From the NCBI GenBank assembly GCA_030630075.1, contig DAOVNS010000007.1, positions 1-29,355 of the forward strand: 29,355 nt of DNA. Direction: 5' to 3'. A program made the translations under genes and the position numbers. The notes under the pieces are model-generated. The model had not been told where the DNA came from. It was given only the letters and a program-made list of their open reading frames with translations, and ran no database searches. Of this stretch, positions 1 to 9,075 are shown piece after piece. Every line of letters begins with the position of its first letter. Positions within the stretch are counted from its first letter, which is position 1. This DNA comes from a bacterium (GTDB taxonomy: Bacteria; Dependentiae; Babeliae; Babeliales; UASB340).

Positions 1-129
1 TTCCATGTACATTGTCTGATATAGTAGTTCCAATGTTTTTTGCAAAGATGAAAAAATAGTATAAAAATATAAAGTAGTAAAAATATTGGATTGTTTATTT
101 TTTTGTTAGCCTTATTTAAGGATATGCGG

Positions 130-1221
130 ATGAGGCAAATTAAGTTTGAAAAAGTATCGAAGTCTTTTGAAGGCGACACAATCATCAATGATTTAAACCT
201 AACAATTCCTGCAGGTAAATTTTTTGCATTGCTTGGACCAAGCGGATGTGGAAAAACAACAATTTTACGTTTAGTTGCAGGGCTTGAAAAAGTAGATTCC
301 GGAAATATATATATTGGTGAAAAAAATATAACTAATCTTCCTATTTATGAGAGAAGTGTTAATACTGTTTTTCAGCAATATGCATTATTTCCACATCTTT
401 CTGTTTTTGAAAATGTTGCATACAGTTTAAGAATCAAAAATGAAAAAGAAAAAGCTATACGCGAAAAAGTTTTTGATGTATTAAAAACAGTTCGCCTTTT
501 AGGTTTTGAATCAAAATCAATTAAAAGTTTGTCTGGTGGTCAGCAACAACGCGTTGCACTTGCTAGAGCAATTGTAAGTGAACCCGCGGTTTTATTGTTG
601 GATGAACCGCTCGCCGCTCTTGATCCGAAATTAAAAGAACAAGTTCTTATCGATCTTATAGATCTTCAGGATAAATTAAAAACAACATTTGTTTATATTA
701 CGCATGACCAATTTGAAGCGTTAACTGTCGCAGATAAAATGGCGATTATGAATATTGAAGGCAAAATTGAACAAATTGGTACACCAAAAGAAATATATGA
801 ATTTCCAAAGTCGAGATTTGTAGCAAATTTTGTTGGTACAACAAATATTATTGAAGGTCAGCTTCGTTTAAACGATGGAAATTTTGAAATAGAAGTAGAA
901 AATCTTGGAACGTTTTCTGTTTTTACACCGTCACCAAAAAATTGGATGATTCCAGGTTGTCACTTATATTTAAGTTTGAGACCAGAAAAAATATATATCA
1001 GCAAAAAAACAATGGATGGTTTTTCTAATCATTTAACAGGTAAAGTTCACAATATCATCTATTATGGACGATCAACTCAATATGATGTTCTTCTTATAAA
1101 TGGAAAAAAATTAACAGTGTTTGAGCAAAACGAAGAACACTTTCCGCAAGAAGTTATCGATTATGATGATCAAGTAAATCTATACTTTCAAAAAGAAAAT
1201 GTTGTTTTACTAGAAAGTTAA
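130..1221 (+). CDS. potA: Polyamine ABC transporter ATP-binding protein PotA
   Basis: Cytoplasmic ATPase that powers spermidine/putrescine import through PotB-PotC. Counting from the chosen start, Walker A GPSGCGKT is at about residues 36-43, the ABC signature LSGGQ at 134-138, Walker B VLLLDEP at 154-160 and the H-loop histidine (YITHDQ) near 192. The C-terminal third has the character of the TOBE domain of MalK/PotA-type ATPases. The frame is open upstream to a TTG at 91, but ATG 130 has an AAGGAT ribosome site six bases upstream and begins directly with the canonical first strand (RQIKFEKVSKSF), so I place the start there; ATG 124 is a close alternative. It is first of four tightly packed genes, with five bases to potB. 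Sequence alone cannot exclude another small organic substrate, but the PotB-PotC-PotD partners make polyamines most likely. Confidence 0.93.
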   Translation: MRQIKFEKVSKSFEGDTIINDLNLTIPAGKFFALLGPSGCGKTTILRLVAGLEKVDSGNIYIGEKNITNLPIYERSVNTVFQQYALFPHLSVFENVAYSLRIKNEKEKAIREKVFDVLKTVRLLGFESKSIKSLSGGQQQRVALARAIVSEPAVLLLDEPLAALDPKLKEQVLIDLIDLQDKLKTTFVYITHDQFEALTVADKMAIMNIEGKIEQIGTPKEIYEFPKSRFVANFVGTTNIIEGQLRLNDGNFEIEVENLGTFSVFTPSPKNWMIPGCHLYLSLRPEKIYISKKTMDGFSNHLTGKVHNIIYYGRSTQYDVLLINGKKLTVFEQNEEHFPQEVIDYDDQVNLYFQKENVVLLES

Positions 1222-1226
1222 TAAAG

Positions 1227-2156
1227 ATGAATCTTGTTAAAATGAACCTTGTTAAAAAGATATTTAAAGAAGAATTACCATTTCTTTTTGCTTGTCCGGC
1301 ATTAGTTTGGCAAGTTTTTTTTGTTTATTTACCCTTAACAGTTTTGTTTCTTTACAGCATTTGGAATAGCGAAAATATTACTAACTTGTTTAAATTTAGT
1401 TTTATTTATTATTCAGAAGTGCTAAATCATTTGTATCTACAAGTTATTGCGAATTCTATTTTTTTGGCATTTTGTACTGCAACAATAAGCCTAATAATTG
1501 CTTACCCGGTTTCATATTTTTTTGCAATGAAAGTTAAAAGGTTTAAGACTCTTTTACTTTTTTCTTTAATTTTACCTTCATGGACCAGCTTTATTGTTCA
1601 GATTTATGCATGGTTTTTTTTATTGCAAAAAAATAGTTTCTTGAGTTTGACTCTCTATCATGTTGGATTAATTTCAAAAGATTCTCATTTGTTAAATAAT
1701 TATGGTGCAGTATTAATAGGCATGGTTTATTGTTTTTTACCATTTATGATCTTGCCGATTTATACAGTTTTAGAAAAAATGGACAAAAAATTGATAGAAG
1801 CTTCTGCTGATCTTGGAGCTAATCCTTCTCAAACATTTAGACGAGTAATTTTACCATTATCTTTTCCGGGAATAATTGCTGGATTTTTACTTGTTTTTAT
1901 TCCTGCATTTGGTGAATTTGCAGTGCCAGATTTATTAGGCGGAGGAAAAACTGTTCTTTGGGGCAGTGTGATTGTTGAAAAGTTTTTGATTACAAAAGAT
2001 TGGCATTCAGGTGCAGCGTTAACAATTATTGGAATAATAACATTAATTTTAATTCTTATGGTTAGTTATATTGCGAGTTATATATTTAAAATAGCTTTTC
2101 CAAAAGTTTCCACTTTCATTAAAACCTCGGCGCACAAGTCGGCGGAGAGGAACTAG
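1227..2156 (+). CDS. potB: Polyamine ABC transporter permease PotB
   Basis: Inner-membrane permease, about 309 residues, with roughly six hydrophobic spans. The conserved cytoplasmic EAA loop that docks on PotA is at about residues 191-210 (EASADLGANPSQTFRRVILP). It follows potA by five bases and precedes potC by two, so the four pot genes are surely cotranscribed. Two nearby ATGs (1227 and 1242) both fit; no strong ribosome site separates them. The last ten codons are unusually GC-rich (patch 2124-2151) compared with the rest of the gene and look like a later addition to the C-terminus. Family assignment is firm; the substrate is inferred from the operon. Confidence 0.92.
   Translation: MNLVKMNLVKKIFKEELPFLFACPALVWQVFFVYLPLTVLFLYSIWNSENITNLFKFSFIYYSEVLNHLYLQVIANSIFLAFCTATISLIIAYPVSYFFAMKVKRFKTLLLFSLILPSWTSFIVQIYAWFFLLQKNSFLSLTLYHVGLISKDSHLLNNYGAVLIGMVYCFLPFMILPIYTVLEKMDKKLIEASADLGANPSQTFRRVILPLSFPGIIAGFLLVFIPAFGEFAVPDLLGGGKTVLWGSVIVEKFLITKDWHSGAALTIIGIITLILILMVSYIASYIFKIAFPKVSTFIKTSAHKSAERN
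2124..2151. repeat. GC-rich patch at the potB 3' end, possible palindromic repeat copy
   Basis: A roughly 28-base GC-rich island in AT-rich surroundings, starting CCTCGGCG and ending GGCGGAGAGG, with CCTC/GAGG at its ends able to pair. It shares CGGCG-N-ACAAG with the metG patch at 6938-6969. It encodes the last residues of PotB (TSAHKSAERN) and supplies the AGAGG ribosome site eight bases before potC. Membership in a repeat family is inference from these short similarities. Confidence 0.4.
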
Positions 2157-2158
2157 AA

Positions 2159-2950
2159 ATGATACAAATAAAAAAACTTAGATCTTTCTTTATACCTATA
2201 ATTGTATGTTTTGCGTATCTGTTTTTGTATTTACCGATGATTGTTCTTGTTGCCTTTTCGTTTAATGATTCTCCCATCGCACTTAAGTGGACAGGTTTTA
2301 CGCTTAAGTGGTATAAAAATATTTTAATTTCTCCAGAAATTTTAAACGCATTATGGGTTTCTATTGTAGTTGCACTTGGAGCAACAACTTTAAGTTTATT
2401 ATTAGGAACCTGTTTTGTGCTTTCTAGTAAATGGTGGAGAGGTTCTTTTTTGTATAATATTTTTTACACAAATGTCATCTTGCCGGATATTATTTTAGCC
2501 GTAAGTGTTTTAAGTATTTTTTCTTTTTTTAAAATTCCATTGGGATATAGCAGTTTAATTGCAGGACACACGGTTATTGGTTTAGGTTTTGCCGTTCCAA
2601 TTATAAAAGCACGATTTGCAGAACTTGATCCCGTTCTTACAGAAGCGTCGCTAGATCTTGGTGCGGGTTACATACAAACTTTTTTAATGGTGATATTGCC
2701 ATTATTAACTCCTGCACTTATTGCTTCTGGTTTGCTTGTTTTTACACTTTCGTTAGATGATTTTTTGATAGCATTCTTTTGTTCAAGCCCAACTGTGCAA
2801 ACATTATCTGTTTATGTTTATTCAATGATCAAAGCTTTTGTAGATCCAACAGTAAATGCTATTTCAACGTGCTTGTTGATCATCAGCAGCATAATAATTT
2901 TATTATTAAGTTTCTTTAAAGTTATAGATAGAGTTATTTCGAATGAATAA
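2159..2950 (+). CDS. potC: Polyamine ABC transporter permease PotC
   Basis: Second membrane permease of the polyamine importer, 263 residues with about six hydrophobic segments. The EAA loop is at about residues 162-181 (TEASLDLGAGYIQTFLMVIL). The start is well supported: AGAGG ends at 2150, eight bases before the ATG. It pairs with PotB to form the channel and is driven by PotA. Its 3' end overlaps potD by eight bases, which suggests translational coupling. Nothing in the protein looks degraded. Confidence 0.92.
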   Translation: MIQIKKLRSFFIPIIVCFAYLFLYLPMIVLVAFSFNDSPIALKWTGFTLKWYKNILISPEILNALWVSIVVALGATTLSLLLGTCFVLSSKWWRGSFLYNIFYTNVILPDIILAVSVLSIFSFFKIPLGYSSLIAGHTVIGLGFAVPIIKARFAELDPVLTEASLDLGAGYIQTFLMVILPLLTPALIASGLLVFTLSLDDFLIAFFCSSPTVQTLSVYVYSMIKAFVDPTVNAISTCLLIISSIIILLLSFFKVIDRVISNE

Positions 2951-4043
2951 TTTTAAAAAGTTTTTACCAAAGTTAACAATTTTATTCTTCTACCTATTTT
3001 TAGGTGCTTTATTTTTTTACATGCCTAAAATTTATGATTTATTTAGAGCAGAAGATAAAAGCATAAATGTTTATACGTATGCAGATTTTATTTCTCCAGA
3101 AAGTGTTCAGTTGTTTGAAGAAAAAACAGGAATAAAAGTACGCTTAAAATATTTTGACAACGATAACGAATTGCTTGCAAAATTTAAGGTTGATAAAGGC
3201 AAAGGTTATGATGTAATAACCGCAACTGGTTTTGTGATAAACGCATTGATTAAAGAAAATTTATTAAAAAAAATAGATTTATCAAAAATATCTAATTATC
3301 AACATTTAAACCAAAGATTGCTTAATAAATATTTTGATCCAAACAATATTTATACTTTACCTTATTTTTGGTCAACACATGGAATTGTATATGATAAAGA
3401 TGTTGTAAAAACGCCTCCGAATGAAATTAGTTGGGATTTAATTTTTAAAGACCCTACAAGTCAACTTGTAAAAGGATCTCCAAGCAAGATTTTGATGCTT
3501 GATACTTCGTTAGAAATTTTTCAGATAGCAGCAGTTTATCTTTTTGGAGAAACTTTTAATCTTACACCTGCGCAACTTGAACAAATCGAACAATTATTAA
3601 TTGAACAAAAAGATTGGGTTGATGTTTATATGACCGGAAGTTTGCAATATTATTTGCTTTCTGGAGTTACGAACATTGCAGTAACTTACACTGCTTTTGC
3701 GAAAAAGATGTTCGAAGTAAGTGATCAATATAATTTTGTTATTCCCAAAGAAGGTAGCATTATGACTATTGATAGTTTTGCAATTCCAAAACAAAGTCAT
3801 AAGTCAGAAATGGCAACGCAATTCATAGATTTTTTACTTTCAAAAGATATGTTTGTTATTAATAGAGAAGAGTATGGATATCTTCCTTCAAATATTCAAG
3901 CCTACGATGAAGTTAAAAAATTATTTCCAAAAAATCAGAATTTCTTTCCTGACGAAAAAACTTTTGAAAAATTACATCTTCAGCATGAAGTTGCCGATTC
4001 TAAAGAAATCGAAAAAATCTGGTTATCTGTGCGGTTGGCGTAA
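2943..4043 (+). CDS. potD: Spermidine/putrescine-binding protein PotD
   Basis: Substrate-binding component of the polyamine importer, 366 residues. After one hydrophobic segment (about residues 11-31) it has the periplasmic-binding-protein fold typical of PotD/PotF: an INVYTYADFISPES beginning, then a GYDVITATG segment and LPYFWSTHGIVYD. There is no cysteine near the hydrophobic segment, so no lipobox; together with the lack of a clear AxA cleavage site this suggests an uncleaved membrane anchor rather than a free periplasmic protein or lipoprotein. The start overlaps potC by eight bases. Having the receptor as the last gene of the operon matches the E. coli potABCD order. Confidence 0.9.
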   Translation: MNNFKKFLPKLTILFFYLFLGALFFYMPKIYDLFRAEDKSINVYTYADFISPESVQLFEEKTGIKVRLKYFDNDNELLAKFKVDKGKGYDVITATGFVINALIKENLLKKIDLSKISNYQHLNQRLLNKYFDPNNIYTLPYFWSTHGIVYDKDVVKTPPNEISWDLIFKDPTSQLVKGSPSKILMLDTSLEIFQIAAVYLFGETFNLTPAQLEQIEQLLIEQKDWVDVYMTGSLQYYLLSGVTNIAVTYTAFAKKMFEVSDQYNFVIPKEGSIMTIDSFAIPKQSHKSEMATQFIDFLLSKDMFVINREEYGYLPSNIQAYDEVKKLFPKNQNFFPDEKTFEKLHLQHEVADSKEIEKIWLSVRLA

Positions 4044-4150
4044 ATTAATATCGTTAATATTATCCATTAAATTAGCCAAACTGTTATAAAAACTATCTTT
4101 ATGATAAATTAATTCAAAATAAAGACTTCAAAGAAAAGGTTTAAAATATT

Positions 4151-5353
4151 ATGGAAAACTTAAAAAAACAGTTCGAAAAATTACTGGCGAAATATAATTC
4201 GAAAAAAGAAACGTTTCAAAGAAAAATAAACAAATGGAAAGAAAGTGGGCAAGAAAAAGCTTATCAATCTGGAACTTATATACTTCAAGAAATAGATAGC
4301 ACCATTAATAAGCTAAAAGAAAGTTTTACACCAACTGTAGAAGAGCAGCCAAAAGAAAGTTTGATAAAATCTCAGCTTAAGATGTTCAAAAAACTATATA
4401 AGCAAATAAATGAACAAACAAAGCCTGTTTGGAGACAGTGGGTTGAAGCAATTCTTGTTGCTGGTTTATTAGTTTTTGTTTTAAGAACTTTTGTTTTTGG
4501 ATTGTATCATGTTCCAACGGGATCTGCAGAAAGAACAATTTTGGTTGGTGATAGAATTTGGGGCAATAAGATGTCCTATTATTTATCCGATGTAAAACAT
4601 GGTGATTCTGTAATTTTTGATAATCCAGAATTTATGTACGATAAATCTAATTATATAAATTATTTGTGGCAAAAATATGTAGGTTTTCCAATTCCCTTTT
4701 TGGGATTAGATGTTGGTCCAGATAATTGGGTTAAACGAGTTATTGGCATTCCCGGTGATGTTATTGAAGGAAGAATTGAAAATGGTAAAACAGTAATTTA
4801 CCGCAATGGTAAAAAATTAGATGAAACAGTTTATGTGAATCCATATCCTTTAATTAAACTTGCAAAATCAACTGGTTTTATAAACATGGATTCATTTGGT
4901 CCTTTGATGATTCCACCATTTTTGCGAAAAAATGCGAAACTTGTTGATTACACCTATGATCCTTCCAAGAATTTTGACGATCAACCATTTTATAAAATGA
5001 ATTCAAATGAAGTTATTCGGAAAAAAGATGGTAGTCCAATGCTTAAAAGTGCATACAGTCCAACATACGAATATTCTCCAATTCCAGGAAATTTAGGACG
5101 ATCGATTGATAGTTTTGGTCCTATTCGTATTCCTGAAGGAAAATATTGGATGATGGGTGATAGCAGAAAAAATAGTAAAGATAGTAGATATTGGGGATTT
5201 TTGGATAAAGACTTAGTTCACGGAAAGGCTAGCTTTGTAATATTTTCAATTGATAGCGAAGAACCTGTTTGGATTTTTGAACTAATAAATCACCCAATAG
5301 ATTTTTGGACTAAATCAATTAGATGGAATAGATTTTTAAAAAATATTAAATGA
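4151..5353 (+). CDS. lepB: Signal peptidase I
   Basis: Membrane-bound serine protease that removes signal peptides from exported proteins. The hydrophobic anchor is at about residues 98-119. The catalytic serine is probably Ser125 (HVPTGSAERTILVGD), the general base Lys195 (NWVKRVIGIPGD), and the conserved box E is at about 335-348 (MGDSRKNSKDSRYWG). Two things differ from textbook LepB: the usual SMxPT after the serine is SAERT, and a charged cytoplasmic region of about 95 residues, likely helical, precedes the anchor. The protein is 400 residues, longer than most. The metG start is seven bases after its stop, so the two are probably one operon. The 107 bases upstream of lepB must hold its promoter, but I see no convincing -35/-10 pair. 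Confidence 0.9.
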   Translation: MENLKKQFEKLLAKYNSKKETFQRKINKWKESGQEKAYQSGTYILQEIDSTINKLKESFTPTVEEQPKESLIKSQLKMFKKLYKQINEQTKPVWRQWVEAILVAGLLVFVLRTFVFGLYHVPTGSAERTILVGDRIWGNKMSYYLSDVKHGDSVIFDNPEFMYDKSNYINYLWQKYVGFPIPFLGLDVGPDNWVKRVIGIPGDVIEGRIENGKTVIYRNGKKLDETVYVNPYPLIKLAKSTGFINMDSFGPLMIPPFLRKNAKLVDYTYDPSKNFDDQPFYKMNSNEVIRKKDGSPMLKSAYSPTYEYSPIPGNLGRSIDSFGPIRIPEGKYWMMGDSRKNSKDSRYWGFLDKDLVHGKASFVIFSIDSEEPVWIFELINHPIDFWTKSIRWNRFLKNIK

Positions 5354-5360
5354 GTAACTT

Positions 5361-7343
5361 ATGAAAAAAGAAAAAAACAATAAATTTTATATAACAACTC
5401 CAATTTATTACGTAAATTCAAAACCGCATATCGGAACTTTATATTCAACTTTAATTGCGGATGTTGCAGCAAGATGGAATAAGGTTTGCGGAAAAGATAC
5501 ATTCTTTTTAACCGGAACAGATGAACATGGTCAAAAGCTAGAAGAAGCTGCCGAAAAAGCAGGAATGGAGCCAAAGGCTTTTGTAGATTCTATTGTTCCA
5601 GAATTCAAAAAAGCATGGAAAAAGTACGAAATAGAATATGATAAGTTTATTCGTACTACCGACCTTGATCATCAAAAAGCGGTAATAAAGATTATTGAAA
5701 AGATGAAAGAGAGTGGCGACGTATACAAATCTAGTTATACGGGTTGGTATTGCGTTCCTTGCGAAACTTTTGTGACCATTAATTCAGAAACACCTAAAGG
5801 TGAAAACGGTGAAAATCTTTGTACTTCTTGTAAAAGAAAGCTAAAAGAAATTTCTGAAGAAAGTTATTTCTTTAGATTATCAGCATACGAAGATAGGCTT
5901 TTAAAATTTTACGAAGACAATCCAAATTTTATAGTTCCAAAAGAAAAACTCAACGAAGTTGTATCTTTTGTTAAATCAGGATTAAACGATTTAAGCATTT
6001 CTCGTAGAAAAGTTAAATGGGGAATACCTTTTCCTGGTGACAAGGAACACACTGTTTATGTTTGGTGCGATGCATTAACAAACTATATCAGTGCAATTGG
6101 ATACGGACAGGATGATAAAAAATCAGAAGAAAGTTTGGATTATTGGTGGCCTGCAAACCTACATGTTCTTGCAAAAGATATTGTTCGTTTTCATGCTGTT
6201 TATTGGCCTGCATTTTTAATGTCAGTTGGTTTACCACTTCCAAAACAAATGTTAGTTCATGGTTACATTCTTACCAACGGACAAAAAATGTCCAAGTCTA
6301 TGGGTAATGCAATAGATCCAAATGAACTCGCAAAAAATTACGGTGTAGAACAAGTTAGATATTATTTATTGCGACAAATGCCAATCAATCAAGATGGCAT
6401 GTTCGAAATTGATGACTTGGAACATAGAATTGCATCTGATCTTGCAAACAATCTTGGAAATTTATTAAACAGAACAATTACTTTGGCATTAAATAATAAT
6501 TTACAAAAAGTAACCGCTCCAGAAAGTCTGGAAACTGCATCTGCAGCATTAAAAGAAAAGTGCGAAGAAGCATTCAGAAGTTTTTGGGATGAAATGAATC
6601 ATTATCATATGCATATTGCACTTTCTGATCTTTGGAAATTCATTTCACAAGTAAATGCATTCTTTCATGAACAACAACCATGGGCATTGGCTAAAAATAA
6701 TAAAGAATTATTTGAAGAAGTTATTTATGATGTTTGTCATAGTCTCTATGCAATAGCGATAATGCTTTGGCCAATAATGCCTAAGAAAATGGAAACATTA
6801 CTTGGATCTTTAGGTGAAACATTTGATCTAAAAAATAATAACTACGAAGAAATTTTAAGAAAAAATATTTGGAATAAAACATTTGTTTTAAGCAAAACAG
6901 ATGAACCGCTTTTTGTAAGACCAGAAATAAAAAAAGACTCCTCCGTTGAAACTACGGCGGACAAGGGAGCTTTGGTTAAGATGACAGAAAAAAATGAAAA
7001 GAAAGAAGTTTCAGACATAATTTCTATCGATGATTTTATAAAAGTACAACTTTATGTTGGTGAAATTATGGAGTGTGAACCTATAAAAGGTTCTGATAAA
7101 CTTTATAAATTAAAAGTTGATCTTGGAAAATCAGGTGTAAGACAAATTCTTGCAGGCGTTGCAAAATACTTTAAGCCAGAAGATTTAATTGGAAAACAAG
7201 GTGTTTATGTAACAAATCTTAAACCAAGAAAACTTATGGGCGAAGAATCTCAAGGAATGATGCTTTTTGCAAAAGATGAAAAAGGCAACATGCAAATGAC
7301 AACCGTTTCTGGACTCGTTGAAAACGGAACAAGGCTTAGTTAG
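5361..7343 (+). CDS. metG: Methionyl-tRNA synthetase with C-terminal tRNA-binding domain
   Basis: Charges tRNA-Met with methionine. Class I signature HIGT is at residues 23-26 and KMSKS at 309-313. The zinc knuckle cysteines are at 131/134 and 154/157 (CVPC and CTSC). After the anticodon-binding helices there is a linker, then a C-terminal EMAP-II/Trbp111-like domain (from about residue 550, with LKPRKLMGEESQGMM). At 660 residues this is the long two-domain form. In the linker, residues about 526-537 (SSVETTADKGA) are encoded by a GC-rich palindromic patch that looks inserted in frame. The start has no strong ribosome site, consistent with coupling to lepB just upstream. It ends 19 bases before a strong terminator. 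Confidence 0.96.
   Translation: MKKEKNNKFYITTPIYYVNSKPHIGTLYSTLIADVAARWNKVCGKDTFFLTGTDEHGQKLEEAAEKAGMEPKAFVDSIVPEFKKAWKKYEIEYDKFIRTTDLDHQKAVIKIIEKMKESGDVYKSSYTGWYCVPCETFVTINSETPKGENGENLCTSCKRKLKEISEESYFFRLSAYEDRLLKFYEDNPNFIVPKEKLNEVVSFVKSGLNDLSISRRKVKWGIPFPGDKEHTVYVWCDALTNYISAIGYGQDDKKSEESLDYWWPANLHVLAKDIVRFHAVYWPAFLMSVGLPLPKQMLVHGYILTNGQKMSKSMGNAIDPNELAKNYGVEQVRYYLLRQMPINQDGMFEIDDLEHRIASDLANNLGNLLNRTITLALNNNLQKVTAPESLETASAALKEKCEEAFRSFWDEMNHYHMHIALSDLWKFISQVNAFFHEQQPWALAKNNKELFEEVIYDVCHSLYAIAIMLWPIMPKKMETLLGSLGETFDLKNNNYEEILRKNIWNKTFVLSKTDEPLFVRPEIKKDSSVETTADKGALVKMTEKNEKKEVSDIISIDDFIKVQLYVGEIMECEPIKGSDKLYKLKVDLGKSGVRQILAGVAKYFKPEDLIGKQGVYVTNLKPRKLMGEESQGMMLFAKDEKGNMQMTTVSGLVENGTRLS
6938..6969. 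repeat. In-frame GC-rich palindromic patch inside metG
   Basis: Nested imperfect inverted repeat: outer arms CTCC (6938-6941) and GGAG (6966-6969), inner arms CCGT (6943-6946) and ACGG (6954-6957), with the extra segment CGGACAAG on the right side. It is far more GC-rich than the flanking metG sequence, keeps the reading frame, and sits in the linker between the anticodon-binding and C-terminal tRNA-binding domains, where an insertion would be tolerated. It shares CGGCG-N-ACAAG with the patch at the potB end. Confidence 0.5.
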
Positions 7344-7362
7344 AGAAATTAAGACTCAGCTC

Positions 7363-7409
7363 AAAAACTAAAAAGGGAACAAAAGCTATTTGTTCCCTTT
7401 TTAGTTTTT
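7363..7409. terminator. Bidirectional Rho-independent terminator between metG and the nhaC-type gene
   Basis: A perfect 21-base-pair stem: left arm 7363-7383, right arm 7389-7409, five-base loop AGCTA. The core is GGGAACAAA/TTTGTTCCC flanked by A and T runs, so a U-tract follows the hairpin in either direction. It lies between the 3' ends of convergent genes and can terminate both. Confidence 0.92.
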
Positions 7410-7423
7410 TCCAAATTTATCAG

Positions 7424-9058
7424 TTATTTACGTTTATATAAAAATTGCATTATCTGCAAAGAACTAAAACTTATAATTATTCCAATGCCAACAGGCACTA
7501 TCATTCCTATAAACAAACTATATTTTATTAAAAAACCGGAAGCTAAAAATGCTATTCCTGTTGCGCACATAATAGGGATGGCATATGTCATTTGTGTTTT
7601 TACATGGTCAATATGATGAGAACCTGTACTGGCAGAAGACATAACTGTTGTATCTGATATTGGTGAGATATGATCTCCAACAATACCCCCAGATACAATG
7701 GCTCCTAAAACTGGAAATAACATTGGAATATTTTCTGCTGCAGTTGGAACCGGTAAATTGAGAAAGGAGAAAAGCATTGGAACTGCAATGGGGATTAATA
7801 TCGCCATTGTTCCCCAAGAAGATCCTGTAACAAATGAAGTAATAAAAGATATTAAAAAAAACATTATTGGCATAAATTGCACTTGTACAGAACCCACAAG
7901 TATTTGTGCTAAATATTGTCCTGCATTTAAATCATTACTTAATAAGCCTCCAAGCGTCCATGCTAAAATAAGTATAATTATGGCAGGGAGCATCAAATTA
8001 ATACCTTCTAATGCTATTGAAGGAATCTCTTTTGGCTTTAAAGTTTTGCGCAATAAAAAATATAATATTGAAAACAAAAGGGTAAAAATACTGCTCAAAA
8101 ACAAAGCGATAGCAATTTCTGAATTCTGAAATGCCCTTAAGAGGCTATTGTTACCGCCAAATAAATAAAATCCACCAGAATAAAGTAATCCAAGCATAAC
8201 AGAAACAAAAAGCATAAATATTGGTACAACAAAGTCCCACAAAGAACTATTTTCAGTTGCATATTCACTGACTTCTCTAATTTTGCGAGCGATTGGTTTT
8301 TTGCCACCAAAAAGATTTCCGGTTTTTTGAGCAATCTTTTCTTGTTTGCTCATCGATCCAAAAGAAATTCTGTTTAAAACAATAAACCAAGCCGATGCGA
8401 TAACAATAAAGGAATAAAACATAAAAGGTATCATGTTTAAATAAACCCAAAATGTATCGGTATTAACGGTTACATTTTTTGAAGCAATGTCTGTAATTCC
8501 TGCATTGCGCAAAGGTGCTATAATTGCAGCGGACCAACATGAGACAGGAACAAGTACGCATAATGGCGAAGCCATAGAATCTACAAGAAATGCTAATTTT
8601 ACTCTTGGAATTTTAAAACGATCCGTTAAAGAATGCATAACAGAGCCAGTAGTTAAACTGTTAAAATAATCATCAACAAACAAAAATGACGAAAGAATTA
8701 ATGATGACATTTCTGTGTATTTGGCACTTTTCAATCTTTTTCCCATAAATTTACTATAGGTTGCAGCTGCTCCTGTATGATTTATTAACTCAACTACAAC
8801 GCCTATAATAAAAACAAACAAACAAATAAATAAATTATAGTTAGCCCAAAAAGTTTTCCATGAGGCTAAAGAACTTAGCTCTGTTGTTAACCATATTTTT
8901 TGAACTACCATTACAATTGTCTGAGCTATAGAGAAATTTGTCGCAATAAATACAGCACTTGTAATACCTAGGAACAATGAAAGAACTACTCGCCTAGTCA
9001 AAAAGGCGACAACCAGGGATATTATTGGAGGTAGAAGTACAATCCATGAATTTTGCAT
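7424..9058 (-). CDS. nhaC: Na+/H+ antiporter, NhaC family
   Basis: Multi-spanning inner-membrane protein of 544 residues with about 11-12 hydrophobic segments. The recognisable core is FVDDYFNSLTTGSVM followed by DRFKIPRVKLAFLVDS and APLCVLVPVSCWS, typical of NhaC-type transporters that exchange sodium or other cations (sometimes coupled to organic acids) for protons. A second conserved stretch near the C-terminus (GSSWGTMAILIP, then GAIVSGGIVGDHISPISDT) is also characteristic. The start is supported by AAGGA eight bases upstream. A long hairpin (9076-9139) sits in its leader. It converges on metG and shares its terminator. Ion and counter-substrate cannot be told from sequence. Confidence 0.85.
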   Translation of the reverse strand: MQNSWIVLLPPIISLVVAFLTRRVVLSLFLGITSAVFIATNFSIAQTIVMVVQKIWLTTELSSLASWKTFWANYNLFICLFVFIIGVVVELINHTGAAATYSKFMGKRLKSAKYTEMSSLILSSFLFVDDYFNSLTTGSVMHSLTDRFKIPRVKLAFLVDSMASPLCVLVPVSCWSAAIIAPLRNAGITDIASKNVTVNTDTFWVYLNMIPFMFYSFIVIASAWFIVLNRISFGSMSKQEKIAQKTGNLFGGKKPIARKIREVSEYATENSSLWDFVVPIFMLFVSVMLGLLYSGGFYLFGGNNSLLRAFQNSEIAIALFLSSIFTLLFSILYFLLRKTLKPKEIPSIALEGINLMLPAIIILILAWTLGGLLSNDLNAGQYLAQILVGSVQVQFMPIMFFLISFITSFVTGSSWGTMAILIPIAVPMLFSFLNLPVPTAAENIPMLFPVLGAIVSGGIVGDHISPISDTTVMSSASTGSHHIDHVKTQMTYAIPIMCATGIAFLASGFLIKYSLFIGMIVPVGIGIIISFSSLQIMQFLYKRK

Positions 9059-9075
9059 AATTAATTTCCTTATTT

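Noticed and set aside
3..59. Possible C-terminal fragment of an upstream gene (open to a TAG at 57-59)
   Set aside because: Only 18 codons without recognisable character; could be chance.
40..73. Promoter of the pot operon (TTGCAA and TATAAA boxes)
   Set aside because: Spacings are 14 or 22 bases, outside the usual 16-18, and the region is simply A/T-rich.
3853..4089. 78-codon plus-strand frame overlapping the end of potD
   Set aside because: Out of frame with the clear PotD C-terminus, Lys/Ile-rich and without any motif.
7698..8129. 143-codon plus-strand frame antisense to the nhaC-type gene
   Set aside because: Lies fully inside a clearly coding membrane protein gene; its sequence has no family character and no supporting ribosome site.
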